A stretch of 64,000 nt of DNA from MR-S7 sp000400995 (GCF_045291395.1 NZ_CP152342.1:124001-188000); one strand, 5' to 3'; counted from the first letter of the stretch, positions 24,322 to 34,353 are shown. A program made the numbers and translations. The notes: generated from the letters alone by a model not told the origin.

Positions 24322-25863
24322 ATGAATTCCCCTTCCCCATCCCCCTGGCCGCACGGCGGCGCCGTCGCTCTCGTGGCGCTGGCGGCGGGGCTGCCCTTCG
24401 TCTTCGGCGTCACGCAGGCGCCGCAGACCAGCTTTTGGCCGCTGATGGCCAGCGCCGCCTGCGCCTGGGGCGTCGCCGCGCTGGCCTGGGCGGGCCGGCT
24501 CCCCGGCACGCGCCTGGGGTGGGGCCTGGCCTGGGGGCTGTTAATGGGCGCGGTGGCGGGCGCGTGCATCGGGCTGCTGCAGTATTTCGTGGGCGATCCC
24601 GGCTGGGCGCCCTGGGTCCACCCCGCCGCGCCCGGCCAGGCGCTGGGCAACCTGCGCCAGCGCAACCAGCAGGCCACCCTGATGCTGCTGGGCCTGTGGG
24701 CGCTGCTGTGGCTGGTGGCGCGGCTGCAGGCCGTGGCGGGGGAGCGCCCTGCGTCCCGCTGGCCGCTGGCGCTGGCCGTGGCCGTGCCCTGGGCCGTGGT
24801 GCTGCTGGCCGCCTGCGCGGCGGCCACGGCCTCGCGCACCGGCGCGCTGGAGTGGCTGGTGCTCCTGGGCCTGCTGCTGCTGTGGCGGCGCGGCCAGGGC
24901 GCGCTGGCGCCGGCCGTGGCCGCCGTGGGGCTGGCGGCCTACCTGCTGGCCGCGTGGTGGCTGCCCGAACTGCTGGCGCAGTGGACGGGCGTGCGCGCGG
25001 ACAGCCTGTTCTCGCGCCTGGCGGACGAATCCAGCCGCTGCACCAGCCGCCGCGTGCTCTGGGCCAACGTGCTGCACCTGATCGGCGAGCGGCCCTGGAC
25101 GGGCTGGGGCTGGGGCGAGCTGGACTACGCGCACTACATCACCGCTTTCCCCGGCGAGCGCTTCTGCGTGCTGCTGGACAACGCCCACGACCTGCCGCTG
25201 CACCTGGCCGTGGAGCTGGGCCTGCCCGTGGCGCTGCTGCTGTGCGGCGGCGCGCTGTGGGCCGTGTGGCGCGCCCGCCCGTGGCGCGAGACGCAGCCCT
25301 TGCGCCGGCTGGCCTGGGGCGTGCTGGCCCTGGTGGGCGTGCACAGCCTGCTGGAGTTCCCGCTGTGGTACGGCCCCTTCCAGCTGGCGGCGCTGCTGGC
25401 CGTGGCGGTGCTGCTGCCGCCGAAGGTGTGGCAGGTGCTGCGGTGGCCGGTGGGCGCGGCGCTGCTGGCGGCGCCCGTGCTGGCCTGGATGCTGGCGCGC
25501 GACTATGCGCAGGTCAGCGCCCTCTACCGTCCCGCGGCCGAGCGCCCCGCCGCGCTGCGCGGGCTCACGGCGCAGGAGGCGGCGCGGCGCGTCACGTTCT
25601 TCCGCGCGCCGGCCGAGTTCGCCTGGCTCACCACCACGCCCGCCACGGCCGCCAACGCGCAGGCCATGCACGCCACGGCCCTGCGCCTGCTGCACTACTC
25701 GCCCGAGCCGCGCGTGGTCGAGAAGCTCATCGCCAGCGCCCGCCTGCTGGGGCGGGAGGACGAGGCGGCGCTGCACGAGGACCTCTACCGCCGCGCCTAC
25801 CCGCGCGACTACGCGCGCTGGCGCAGCGGTGCCCCGGCCACGGGCGCGCCGCAGCGCGATTGA
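24322..25863 (+). CDS. PglL/Wzy-type O-antigen ligase-like glycosyltransferase
   Basis: This 513-residue polytopic membrane protein has about ten helices. The pattern GNLRQRNQQATLMLLGLWALLWL belongs to PglL-type O-oligosaccharyltransferases, and the Wzy_C-like core includes SRTGALEW, GERPWTGWGWGELDYAHY and a large periplasmic loop with DNAHDLPLHLAVELG. The last 110 residues are soluble and helical, resembling the second Wzy C-terminal domain. Such enzymes transfer lipid-linked glycans to pilin or other proteins, or to lipid A. An alternative start 36 bases upstream (MPGHALAPRAFMNS) cannot be excluded. No pilin or glycan cluster adjoins it, so the acceptor is unknown. Confidence 0.82.
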   Translation: MNSPSPSPWPHGGAVALVALAAGLPFVFGVTQAPQTSFWPLMASAACAWGVAALAWAGRLPGTRLGWGLAWGLLMGAVAGACIGLLQYFVGDPGWAPWVHPAAPGQALGNLRQRNQQATLMLLGLWALLWLVARLQAVAGERPASRWPLALAVAVPWAVVLLAACAAATASRTGALEWLVLLGLLLLWRRGQGALAPAVAAVGLAAYLLAAWWLPELLAQWTGVRADSLFSRLADESSRCTSRRVLWANVLHLIGERPWTGWGWGELDYAHYITAFPGERFCVLLDNAHDLPLHLAVELGLPVALLLCGGALWAVWRARPWRETQPLRRLAWGVLALVGVHSLLEFPLWYGPFQLAALLAVAVLLPPKVWQVLRWPVGAALLAAPVLAWMLARDYAQVSALYRPAAERPAALRGLTAQEAARRVTFFRAPAEFAWLTTTPATAANAQAMHATALRLLHYSPEPRVVEKLIASARLLGREDEAALHEDLYRRAYPRDYARWRSGAPATGAPQRD

Positions 25864-25864
25864 C

Positions 25865-26449
25865 TCACACCAGGTTGCAAAAGCGCAGCACCTCGTCCAG
25901 GTGCCGGGGATAGTCGTTCAGCGCATGCTCGCCGCCCGGCAGCACGCGCTGGGCGGCCTGGGGGTAGCGCGCCACCATCTCGCGCCAGTCCAGCACCTCG
26001 TCGCCCTGCGTGGCGATGAGCAGCTCCGGTCCCGCGGGCGGCAGTCCGCGCACGTCGAGCGCCTGCAGCTCGGAGATGAACTCCGGGCGGAAGAAGAAGC
26101 GCTCCTCGGGGTTGTGCCAGGCGGTCTGCTCGCCGATGTAGCGCGCGAGGTCGCGCGCCGGATCGACGGCGGGGTTCAGCAGCACGCTGGGGCAGTGCGC
26201 CTGCTGCGCGACCCAGCTCGCGTAGAAGCCGCCGAGCGAGGAGCCGATCACCGCCATGCGCGAGCGGGGCCAGGGCGCGATGCCGTCCGCCACCAGCGCC
26301 ATGGCTTCGCGCGGCGAAGGCGGCAGCTGCGGGCACCAGAAGGTCACCCCGGGGTGGCGTTCAGCCACGCGCTCGGCCGTCAGCCGGGCCTTGGCGGACT
26401 GGGGCGAGGAGCGAAAGCCGTGCAGGTAGAGCAGGTGGGTGGCGGGCAT
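25865..26449 (-). CDS. YqiA-like alpha/beta-hydrolase esterase
   Basis: This 194-residue small alpha/beta hydrolase of the UPF0227/YqiA type starts MPATHLLYLHGFRSSPQSAKA. It has the oxyanion loop LHGF, the nucleophile elbow VIGSSLGGFYASW with the catalytic Ser near residue 77, and a C-terminal GGEHALNDYPRHLDEVLRF with the likely catalytic His. A longer in-frame reading overlaps the rodA start and is rejected. It is convergent with the ligase gene, whose stop is one base away, and divergent from rodA. Substrates of this group are poorly known; E. coli YqiA cleaves short acyl esters. Confidence 0.88.
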   Translation of the reverse strand: MPATHLLYLHGFRSSPQSAKARLTAERVAERHPGVTFWCPQLPPSPREAMALVADGIAPWPRSRMAVIGSSLGGFYASWVAQQAHCPSVLLNPAVDPARDLARYIGEQTAWHNPEERFFFRPEFISELQALDVRGLPPAGPELLIATQGDEVLDWREMVARYPQAAQRVLPGGEHALNDYPRHLDEVLRFCNLV

Positions 26450-26483
26450 GGGGCGAGGATAATCGCGGGCGCACGACATCACC

Positions 26484-27644
26484 ATGGCCACCGCGACCTT
26501 CGACTCCCCCACCCTGGCGCAGCGCATCCTGCCGTTCTTGCGCGGCTTCGACTGGCCGCTCATCGCGCTGCTGCTGGTGCTGGCCTCCATCGGCCTCACG
26601 GCCATGTATTCCTCGGGCTACGACCACGGCACGCGGTTCGTGGACCACGGGCGCAACATGCTGCTGGCGGCGGGCATCCTGTTCGTGGTGGCGCAGGTGC
26701 CGCCGCAGCGCCTGATGATGCTGGCCGTGCCGCTCTACACGCTGGGCGTGGCGCTGCTGGTGGCGGTGGCGCTGTTCGGCATCACCAAGAAGGGTGCGCA
26801 GCGCTGGATCAACGTGGGCGTGGTCATCCAGCCGAGCGAGCTGCTCAAGATCGCCACGCCGCTGATGCTGGCCTGGTGGTTCCAGAAGCGCGAGGGACAG
26901 CTGCGCGCGCTGGACTTCGTGGTGGCCGCCGTGCTGCTCGCCGTGCCCGTGGGGCTGATCATGAAGCAGCCGGACCTGGGCACCTCGCTGCTGGTGATGG
27001 CGGCGGGCCTGTCGGTGATCTTCTTCGCGGGCCTGCCGTGGCGGCTGGTGGTGCCGCCGGTGCTGGTGGGCGTGGTGGGCATCGCGCTCATCGTGTGGTT
27101 CGAGCCGCAGCTGTGCGCCGACGGCGTGGACTGGCGCGTGCTGCACGAATACCAGCGCCAGCGCGTGTGCACGCTGCTCGACCCCACGCGCGACCCGCTG
27201 GGCAAGGGCTTCCACATCATCCAGGGCATGATCGCCATCGGCTCGGGCGGCGTCTGGGGCAAGGGCTTCATGGCCGGTACGCAGACGCATCTGGAATTCA
27301 TCCCCGAGCGCACGACCGACTTCATCTTCGCCGCCTATTCCGAGGAGTTCGGCCTGGCGGGCAACCTCACGCTGATCGTCTGCTTCATCCTGCTGGTGTG
27401 GCGCGCCCTGGCCATCGCCGCGGGGGCGCCCACGCTGTTCGGCCGGCTGATGGCGTCGGCCGTGGCCATGATCTTCTTCACCTATGCCTTCGTGAACATG
27501 GGCATGGTCAGCGGCATCCTGCCCGTGGTGGGCGTGCCGCTGCCCTTCGTGAGCTACGGCGGCACGGCCATGGTCACGCTGGGGCTGGCGCTGGGGGTGC
27601 TGATGTCGGTGGCGCGCGCCCAGCAGCAGGCCGAGGACGCGTAG
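26484..27644 (+). CDS. rodA: Rod shape-determining protein RodA
   Basis: RodA is the SEDS-family peptidoglycan glycosyltransferase of the elongasome and works with PBP2. The 386-residue product has ten predicted helices and SEDS signatures: KKGAQRWINVGVVIQPSELLKIATPLMLAWW, MKQPDLGTSLLV with the catalytic Asp, IIQGMIAIGSGGVWGKGFMAGTQTHLEFIPERTTDFIFAAYSEEFG, and VVGVPLPFVSYGGTAMVT near the end. The usual upstream partner mrdA (PBP2) is not next to it; the divergent neighbour is the YqiA-like gene. GATAAT at 26458-26463 may be a -10 element. Confidence 0.95.
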   Translation: MATATFDSPTLAQRILPFLRGFDWPLIALLLVLASIGLTAMYSSGYDHGTRFVDHGRNMLLAAGILFVVAQVPPQRLMMLAVPLYTLGVALLVAVALFGITKKGAQRWINVGVVIQPSELLKIATPLMLAWWFQKREGQLRALDFVVAAVLLAVPVGLIMKQPDLGTSLLVMAAGLSVIFFAGLPWRLVVPPVLVGVVGIALIVWFEPQLCADGVDWRVLHEYQRQRVCTLLDPTRDPLGKGFHIIQGMIAIGSGGVWGKGFMAGTQTHLEFIPERTTDFIFAAYSEEFGLAGNLTLIVCFILLVWRALAIAAGAPTLFGRLMASAVAMIFFTYAFVNMGMVSGILPVVGVPLPFVSYGGTAMVTLGLALGVLMSVARAQQQAEDA

Positions 27645-27653
27645 CCGCGCGCA

Positions 27654-27680
27654 AGCGGGGGCATGCCCCGCTGCCTACAA
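27654..27680 (+). promoter_or_regulatory. Hairpin after rodA and candidate -10 element of tldD
   Basis: AGCGGGG (27654-27660) and CCCCGCT (27666-27672) form a short stem after the rodA stop. TACAAT (27675-27680) follows and lies seven bases before the tldD ATG. The same CCTACAATCC word precedes the DUF3426 gene at 37.3 kb. As a -10 box it would give an mRNA with almost no leader. Confidence 0.4.
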
Positions 27681-27687
27681 TCCCCGG

Positions 27688-29148
<1,461 letters not shown>

Positions 29149-29193
29149 CCGCGGCGGCCCACCCCGCCCGCACACTCGGCGCAGGGCAGCCCC

Positions 29194-29745
29194 ATGTCCG
29201 CACCATCCTCCAGCCGGCTGCACCACACGCCTGCCTCGTTCGCCGGGCTGAGCCGCTTCCTGCGCGAAGGCGTGGCCCAGGAGGAAACGCGCGAACTGCG
29301 CGGCAGCCTGGGCGCGCTGTCGGAGCACATCGAAGCCGCCACGCGCGCGCGGCGGACCAGCGCCGACGCGCAGGCCGTGGCGCGCAGCATCGAGGCGCTG
29401 GCGCGCTGCGCCCGCGAGCACCAGCTCCAGCTCACCGGCATGGGATCGGCGTGGCACGCGCTGCACGAATTCGGCGCCTACCAGCGCGCACTGCGCGAGC
29501 TGCGGGACGCGCTGGCGCGCTGGCAGGAGGCACTGCAGCAGCGCAGTCCGTCGGAGGCCGAGCGCTTCGGCGAATTCGAGCGCCTGGCCTGGCGCACGCT
29601 GGGCGAGGCGCTGCTGGTGCTGGACATGTACGAGCAGGGCGACGCCCATCCCGGCGACTCCGGCATGGGCCGCACGCCGCGTCCGGCGCGCAGGCGCCCG
29701 CTGCTGTCGCGCCTGCGTGGCTGGCTGGCGCGTGTAGCGTCATAG
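29194..29745 (+). CDS. Hypothetical helical protein
   Basis: I do not recognise this 183-residue product. It is rich in Ala, Arg, Glu and Leu and should be almost all alpha-helical, with heptad-like stretches at about residues 30-75 and 85-135 (RELRDALARWQEALQQRSPSEAERFGEFERLAWRTLGEALLVLD). The C-terminus is basic (GRTPRPARRRPLLSRLRGWLARVAS). No signal peptide or membrane helix is seen. It lies 45 bases after tldD in the same direction and may be co-transcribed. Codon usage resembles its neighbours, which supports a real gene. Confidence 0.6.
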   Translation: MSAPSSSRLHHTPASFAGLSRFLREGVAQEETRELRGSLGALSEHIEAATRARRTSADAQAVARSIEALARCAREHQLQLTGMGSAWHALHEFGAYQRALRELRDALARWQEALQQRSPSEAERFGEFERLAWRTLGEALLVLDMYEQGDAHPGDSGMGRTPRPARRRPLLSRLRGWLARVAS

Positions 29746-29795
29746 CAACGCTGCCCGTATGTTGCGCCGCCGCAAACCGTGCTACATTGAAGCGC

Positions 29796-29852
29796 ATGCC
29801 AGTCCGTAGCGCGTTTTACTTTTACTTTTGGTTCTCTGTCCCCGGCGGATGA
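29796..29852 (+). CDS. Aromatic leader peptide of the aroG attenuator
   Basis: An 18-codon open frame encodes MPVRSAFYFYFWFSVPGG, with seven consecutive aromatic residues (four Phe, two Tyr, one Trp). It is followed 42 bases later by a terminator and then the DAHP synthase gene. The peptide has the layout of a ribosome-mediated attenuator. Ribosomes stalled for charged aromatic tRNAs at codons 7-13 would leave the 3' part of the leader free. CGGCGG at 29843-29848, in the last codons, is complementary to CCGCCG in the 5' arm of the terminator and could form the antiterminator. A weak promoter (TTGCGC, 15 bases, TACATT at 29783-29788) lies just upstream. Confidence 0.8.
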   Translation: MPVRSAFYFYFWFSVPGG

Positions 29853-29893
29853 GAGGTATGCGCGCACCCTGACTGAGCCCCCTTCTCAAAGAA

Positions 29894-29928
29894 AACCGCC
29901 GAAGCTGAAAAGCCCGGCGGTTTTTTTT
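29894..29928 (+). terminator. Attenuator terminator in the aroG leader
   Basis: ACCGCCG (29895-29901) pairs with CGGCGGT (29915-29921), followed by eight Ts. It sits between the aromatic leader peptide and the DAHP synthase gene. Its 5' arm can alternatively pair with CGGCGG inside the leader-peptide frame. Confidence 0.85.
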
Positions 29929-29972
29929 GCCTTTCCCCTAGACCCCCTTCCATACCCCCGAGAGGACACCCC

Positions 29973-31088
29973 ATGACCGCCCCTGCTTCCAGCGATGCCT
30001 GGTACCGCAACGTCGAGAAGACCAGCCAGACCGACGACCAACGCATCAAGGACATCACCGTGCTTCCACCGCCCGAACACCTGATCCGCTTCTTCCCCAT
30101 CCGCGGTTCGGGCATCGAATCGCTGATCGCGCAGACGCGGCGCAACATCCAGCGCATCATGTCCGGCGAGGACGACCGCCTGCTGGTCATCCTCGGCCCC
30201 TGCTCGATCCACGACCCGGCGGCCGCGCTGGAATACGCGCGCAAGCTCCAGGCCGTGCGCGAGCAGTACAAGGACACGCTGGAAGTCGTGATGCGCGTCT
30301 ATTTCGAGAAGCCCCGCACCACCGTGGGCTGGAAGGGCCTCATCAATGACCCCTACCTGGACGGCAGCTACCGCATCGACGAGGGCTTGCGCATCGCGCG
30401 CCAGCTGCTCATCGACATCAACCGCCTGGGCGTGCCGGCGGGCAGCGAGTTCCTGGACGTGATCTCGCCGCAGTACATCGGCGACCTGATCTCCTGGGGC
30501 GCCATCGGCGCGCGCACCACCGAGAGCCAGGTGCACCGCGAGCTGGCCTCGGGCATCTCGGCACCTATCGGCTTCAAGAACGGCACGGACGGCAACATCC
30601 GCATCGCCACCGACGCCATCCAGTCCGCCAGCCGCGGCCACCACTTCCTGTCCGTGCACAAGAACGGCCAGGTGGCCATCGTGCACACGGCGGGCAACAA
30701 GGACTGCCACGTGATCCTGCGCGGCGGCAAGGCCCCCAACTACGACGCGGCCAGTGTGGAGGCCGCCTGCAAGGATTTGCAGGCCGCCGGCCTGCCGGCC
30801 ACGCTGATGGTGGACTGCAGCCATGCCAACAGCAGCAAGCAGCACGAGCGCCAGTGCGACGTGGCACGCGACATCGCCGGCCAGATCGCGGGCGGCTCGC
30901 GCAGCGTCTTCGGCGTGATGATCGAGAGCCACCTGCACGCCGGCGCGCAGAAGTTCACGCCCGGCAAGGACGATGCGGCGCAGCTCGAATACGGCAAGAG
31001 CATCACCGACGCCTGCCTGGGCTGGGACGACTCCGTCGCCTGCCTGGCCGACCTGGCCGCCGCCGTGCAGGCGCGCCGCGCCGTGTAA
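29973..31088 (+). CDS. aroG: 3-deoxy-7-phosphoheptulonate synthase (DAHP synthase, class I)
   Basis: This enzyme joins phosphoenolpyruvate and erythrose 4-phosphate in the first step of aromatic amino-acid synthesis. The 371-residue product is an AroFGH-type class I enzyme. Landmarks are the N-terminal regulatory region DQRIKDITVLPPPEHLIRFFPI, LLVILGPCSIHDP with the metal-binding Cys, MRVYFEKPRTTVGWKGLINDP, GARTTESQVHRELASG, GFKNGTDGNI and MVDCSHANSSKQH. Which aromatic amino acid inhibits the enzyme cannot be read safely from the sequence. Expression is probably controlled by the leader-peptide attenuator upstream. Confidence 0.96.
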   Translation: MTAPASSDAWYRNVEKTSQTDDQRIKDITVLPPPEHLIRFFPIRGSGIESLIAQTRRNIQRIMSGEDDRLLVILGPCSIHDPAAALEYARKLQAVREQYKDTLEVVMRVYFEKPRTTVGWKGLINDPYLDGSYRIDEGLRIARQLLIDINRLGVPAGSEFLDVISPQYIGDLISWGAIGARTTESQVHRELASGISAPIGFKNGTDGNIRIATDAIQSASRGHHFLSVHKNGQVAIVHTAGNKDCHVILRGGKAPNYDAASVEAACKDLQAAGLPATLMVDCSHANSSKQHERQCDVARDIAGQIAGGSRSVFGVMIESHLHAGAQKFTPGKDDAAQLEYGKSITDACLGWDDSVACLADLAAAVQARRAV

Positions 31089-31123
31089 GCTCGGGGATTC
31101 ATTACCACGGAAGGCAACGAACC

Positions 31124-31432
31124 ATGCACAGCGAAGTTTTGGTCACCCTGGCGCCCGGGCAGGAATTCCAGCTGGACCCGCAGGGCACGCCCCTCTCGCA
31201 CGAGGAAGCGCGCCGCTGGCTGGACGACGAATTCACCCGCCTGGAGTGCGAGCCCCTGCGCGCCAGCGGCAAGGTGCTGCTGGCCGACAAGGTGTTGACC
31301 GTGGCGAATGCGGCAGGCGCCACGCTGATGGCCGACGCGGCCTGGTCGTCCCAGTTCGCGCGCGCCACCGTCGCGGCGCTGTCCAAGCCAATCGTGCGCG
31401 TGGACGTGCCGGCGATGGCGGTCAGTTTCTAA
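31124..31432 (+). CDS. Hypothetical protein, 102 residues
   Basis: The product starts MHSEVLVTLAPGQEFQLDPQ and ends VRVDVPAMAVSF. It has no membrane helix or signal peptide and is acidic, with mixed strands and helices. I do not recognise a family. It follows aroG by 35 bases with GGAAGG about ten bases before the ATG, so it is probably co-transcribed with aroG. It ends just before a strong repeat-derived terminator. A role linked to aromatic synthesis is only suggested by position. Confidence 0.65.
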   Translation: MHSEVLVTLAPGQEFQLDPQGTPLSHEEARRWLDDEFTRLECEPLRASGKVLLADKVLTVANAAGATLMADAAWSSQFARATVAALSKPIVRVDVPAMAVSF

Positions 31433-31455
31433 AGCAGAAAATTTAAGCCGAATTG

Positions 31456-31497
31456 GCTGCCAGCGCTTGTACAGCGAGCGCTGGCAGCTATTTTTTT
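31456..31497. terminator. Repeat-derived terminator between the aroG unit and mpl (dispersed repeat, copy 5)
   Basis: GCTGCCAGCGCT (31456-31467) and AGCGCTGGCAGC (31477-31488) are a perfect 12-bp inverted repeat with a nine-base loop, followed by TATTTTTTT. It works as a plus-strand rho-independent terminator by structure. It also ends against the convergent mpl stop codon. The sequence belongs to the dispersed palindromic family. Confidence 0.85.
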
Positions 31498-32887
31498 GAG
31501 AGCGCGTCGAGCAGCCGCGCGTGGATGCCGCCGAAGCTGCCGTTGCTCATGCAGACGATGTGGTCGCCGGGCCGGGCCGCCTCGGCGATCTGCGCCAGCA
31601 GCGTGGGAATGTCCGCTGCCGTGCGTGCCCGCGCGCCCAGCGGGGCCAGCGCCTCGGCCGCGTCCCAGTCCAGGCCCGCCGTGTGGCAGAAGGCCAGGTC
31701 GGCCGCCTCCAGCGCCCATGGCAACTGGGCCTTCATCGTGCCCAGCTTCATGGTGTTGCTGCGCGGCTCGAACACGGCCAGGATGCGGCTGCCAGGGCTG
31801 TCCGCCCGGATGCTGCGGCGCAGCCCGTCCAGCGTGGTGCGCAGCGCCGTGGGGTGGTGGGCGAAGTCGTCGTACACGCGGATGCCCGCAGCGGTGCCGC
31901 GCAGCTCCATGCGGCGCTTGACGTTCTGGAAGCGCGCCAACGCCTCGGCTGCCTGGGCGGGGGCCACGCCCACGTGTTCCGCCGCTGCGATGGCGGCCAG
32001 CGCGTTGAGCTGGTTGTGCACGCCCGACAGGGACCAGCGCACGTGCGCCACGGCGCGGCCGCGCCGCAGCACCTCGAAATCGTGCGGCTCGCCCTGCGCC
32101 GTGAAGTCGCTCACCGTCGCGCCGAAGGTGGCCACCTGGCTCCAGAGTCCCAAGTGCAGCACGCGCGCCAGGCTTTCCTCCAGCCCGTTGGCCACCACGC
32201 GGCCCGAGGGCGGCACGGTGCGCACCAGGTGGTGGAACTGGCGTTCGATGGCGGTCAGGTCGTCGAAGATGTCCGCGTGGTCGAACTCCAGGTTGTTCAG
32301 CACGGCGGTGCGCGGCCGGTAGTGCACGAACTTGCTGCGCTTGTCGAAGAAGGCGGTGTCGTACTCGTCCGCCTCGATCACGAACAGCGGCCGCTCCTGG
32401 CCCGCCGCCTGCGCGCCCAGGCGCGCGGAAATGCCGAAGTCGAGCGGCACGCCGCCCACGAGAAAGCCCGGCGACAAGCCCGCAGCCTCCAGCACCCAGG
32501 CCAGCATCGACGTGGTGGTGGTCTTGCCGTGCGTGCCGGCCACGGCCAGCACGTGGCGGCCCTGCAGCACGTGCTCGGCCAGCCACTGCGGGCCGCTGGT
32601 GTAGGGCGCGCCCGCGTCGAGGATGGCCTCCATCAGCGGGAACTTCGGCGTGCCGTCCGGCAGCCGGGCGCGGCTCACCACGTTGCCGACCACGAACACG
32701 TCGGGCTGCAGCGCGAGCTGGTCGGCGCCGTAGCCTTCGATGAGCTCGATCCCCAGGGCGCGCAGCTGGTCGCTCATGGGGGGTAGACGCCGGCGTCGCA
32801 GCCGGTGACGCGGTGGCCCGCCTCGCGGGCCAGCGCGGCCACGCCGCCCATGAACGTGCCGCAGATGCCCAGGATGTGGATATGCAT
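31488..32887 (-). CDS. mpl: UDP-N-acetylmuramate:L-alanyl-gamma-D-glutamyl-meso-diaminopimelate ligase Mpl (one-base frameshift)
   Basis: Mpl re-uses the tripeptide from cell-wall turnover by joining it to UDP-MurNAc. The N-terminus MHIHILGICGTFMGGVAALAREAGHRVTGCD is encoded from 32887 to about 32784. One base is missing in the G run 32778-32783, and the frame then continues at MSDQLRALGIELIEGY. The Mur-ligase ATP loop VAGTHGKTTTTSML, EADEYDTAFFDKRSKFVHY, LNNLEFDHADIF and YDDFAHHPTALRTTL are clear. Repaired, the protein has 466 residues, as expected. It acts in the same salvage route as AmpD, encoded at 44.8 kb. Confidence 0.92.
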
Positions 32888-32909
32888 GGGCGCCGATTCT
32901 AAGGCGGGG

Positions 32910-32960
32910 TGTCGAATGGGCCTGCAGCGCTCGCGGGTCAAGCGCAGGCAGCTATGAAAA
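32910..32960. repeat. Dispersed palindromic repeat, copy 6
   Basis: GCCTGCAGCGCT and AGCGCAGGCAGCTATGAAAAA flank CGCGGGTCA. The right-hand part matches the family end CAGCTAT-N-AAAA. It lies in the divergent gap between mpl and the next unknown gene. Confidence 0.6.
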
Positions 32961-33081
32961 ACGGAGTGAGCCGTGCGGCTGCTGCGTGCAATGCCCCTGT
33001 GCCGTGCGCGTTGTCCGTGCCGTGTCAAGGCTGCGCCATGGCATTCGGTCCACAATGCCACGTCTGCCCGGGACCACCGCC

Positions 33082-33693
33082 ATGGAAAACGCCCTCGTCA
33101 CCGAAATCGCCAACGTCGCCGCCCGCCTGGTTGTCGAGGAGGGCATGGAGTGGGGCCCGGCCAAGCGCCGTGCCGTCAAGGAACTGGGCCTGTCCGCGCG
33201 CACGCCCTTGCCCGACAACGACTTGGTCGAGGATGCGGTGCGCGAGTACATCGGCCTCTTCCATGCCGACACCCAGCCGATGGAGCTGCGCGCGCTGCGC
33301 GAGCTGGCGCTGGTGTGGATGCAGCGCATGCAGGCCTTCCGTCCCTACCTGGGCGGCGCCGTCTGGCACGGCACGGCCACGCGGCTGTCGGATATCTATT
33401 TGTCTTTGTTCTGCGACGACTCTAAATCCGCGGAGATCGCCCTCATCGACCACCACGTGAACTACGAGCCGCGCACGGTGACGGGCTTGCGCGGCGAGCC
33501 GGTCGACGCGCTGAGCCTGAGCAGCCGCTCGCCCGTCCTGGGCGAGGAGATCGGCGTGCACCTGCTGATCTACGATCTGGACGACCTGCGTGGTGCCCTG
33601 CGCCCCGACGCGCGCGGCCGCGCGCCGCGCGGCGATGCCGACGCCGTGCGCAAGCTGCTGCAGGAGTCGCCTTCTTCCCCTCTTGCTCCATGA
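33082..33693 (+). CDS. Conserved hypothetical protein upstream of a TlpA-like thioredoxin
   Basis: The 203-residue soluble protein starts MENALVTEIANVAARLVVEEGMEWG. It continues with a helical N-terminal half and a middle segment LGGAVWHGTATRLSDIYLSLFCDDSKSAEIALIDHHVNYEP. That segment loosely recalls a minimal nucleotidyltransferase (GT..R.SDI), but the similarity is weak and I do not assign it. A longer start 24 bases upstream is possible. It overlaps the TlpA-like gene by four bases (ATGA), so the pair is co-translated. Its position next to mpl is no proof of a cell-wall role. Confidence 0.65.
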   Translation: MENALVTEIANVAARLVVEEGMEWGPAKRRAVKELGLSARTPLPDNDLVEDAVREYIGLFHADTQPMELRALRELALVWMQRMQAFRPYLGGAVWHGTATRLSDIYLSLFCDDSKSAEIALIDHHVNYEPRTVTGLRGEPVDALSLSSRSPVLGEEIGVHLLIYDLDDLRGALRPDARGRAPRGDADAVRKLLQESPSSPLAP

Positions 33694-34244
33694 ACGATTC
33701 GCTCTCTCCTGCTTCTTCCGACACCTCGCGCCGCCGCTGGCTCACCGTCGGCATCGGTGCGCTCGCGGCGCTGGGCGGTGCGGGCTTCGCGTTGTGGCGC
33801 CTGCAGCCCCAGCCGGTACGTGACGGCGCGGCCGAGGCACTGTGGGGCGCGAGCTTCGACGGCCCCGCGGGCGAGGCTGTGCGCATGGCGTCCTTTCAGG
33901 GCAAACCCTTGCTGCTGAACTTCTGGGCCACCTGGTGCCCGCCGTGCGTGGACGAGCTGCCGCTGCTCAACCGCTTCCACGCCGAGCACCGCGCGAAGGG
34001 CTGGCAGGTGGTGGGCCTGGCGATCGATCAGCCCTCGAACGTGCGCCAATTCCTGCAGCGGCTGCCGCTGGATTTTCCGGTCGCGCTGGGTGGCCTGGCA
34101 GGATCCGACATCGGGCGTGCGCTGGGCAACGAAAAAGGGGGATTGCCGTTTACCGTGCTGTTCGGGGCAGATGGCAACATTTTGAAGCGTAAAATGGGCC
34201 AGCTGACGGCGCAGGACCTGCAAGAGTGGTCCAAAACGTTGTGA
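33690..34244 (+). CDS. TlpA/ResA-like thiol-disulfide oxidoreductase
   Basis: The 184-residue protein is anchored or exported by an N-terminal basic region and a hydrophobic segment at about residues 15-40 (RRRWLTVGIGALAALGGAGFALW). A thioredoxin fold follows with the active site NFWATWCPPCVDELPLL and the cis-proline region GGLPFTVLFGADG. Proteins of this type reduce disulfides in the periplasm, for example for cytochrome c maturation. It is translationally coupled to the preceding unknown gene. No cytochrome c operon is adjacent; the CcsA/YpjD gene lies 15 kb away. Confidence 0.9.
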   Translation: MNDSLSPASSDTSRRRWLTVGIGALAALGGAGFALWRLQPQPVRDGAAEALWGASFDGPAGEAVRMASFQGKPLLLNFWATWCPPCVDELPLLNRFHAEHRAKGWQVVGLAIDQPSNVRQFLQRLPLDFPVALGGLAGSDIGRALGNEKGGLPFTVLFGADGNILKRKMGQLTAQDLQEWSKTL

Positions 34245-34353
34245 GTGCCGTGTCTCGTCAAAAGGAGATGATGGCAAAAGGGGAAAGTTCGGTGAAATAG
34301 GCCGAAATTGGAGTAAATTCACGCCCCATTCCGTTTTAGCCGTTGGAGCTCCC

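Noticed and set aside
33082..33693. Annotation as UDP-N-acetylmuramate ligase by proximity to mpl
   Set aside because: No Mur-ligase ATP loop (GTxGKT) or other Mur motif is present in the sequence.
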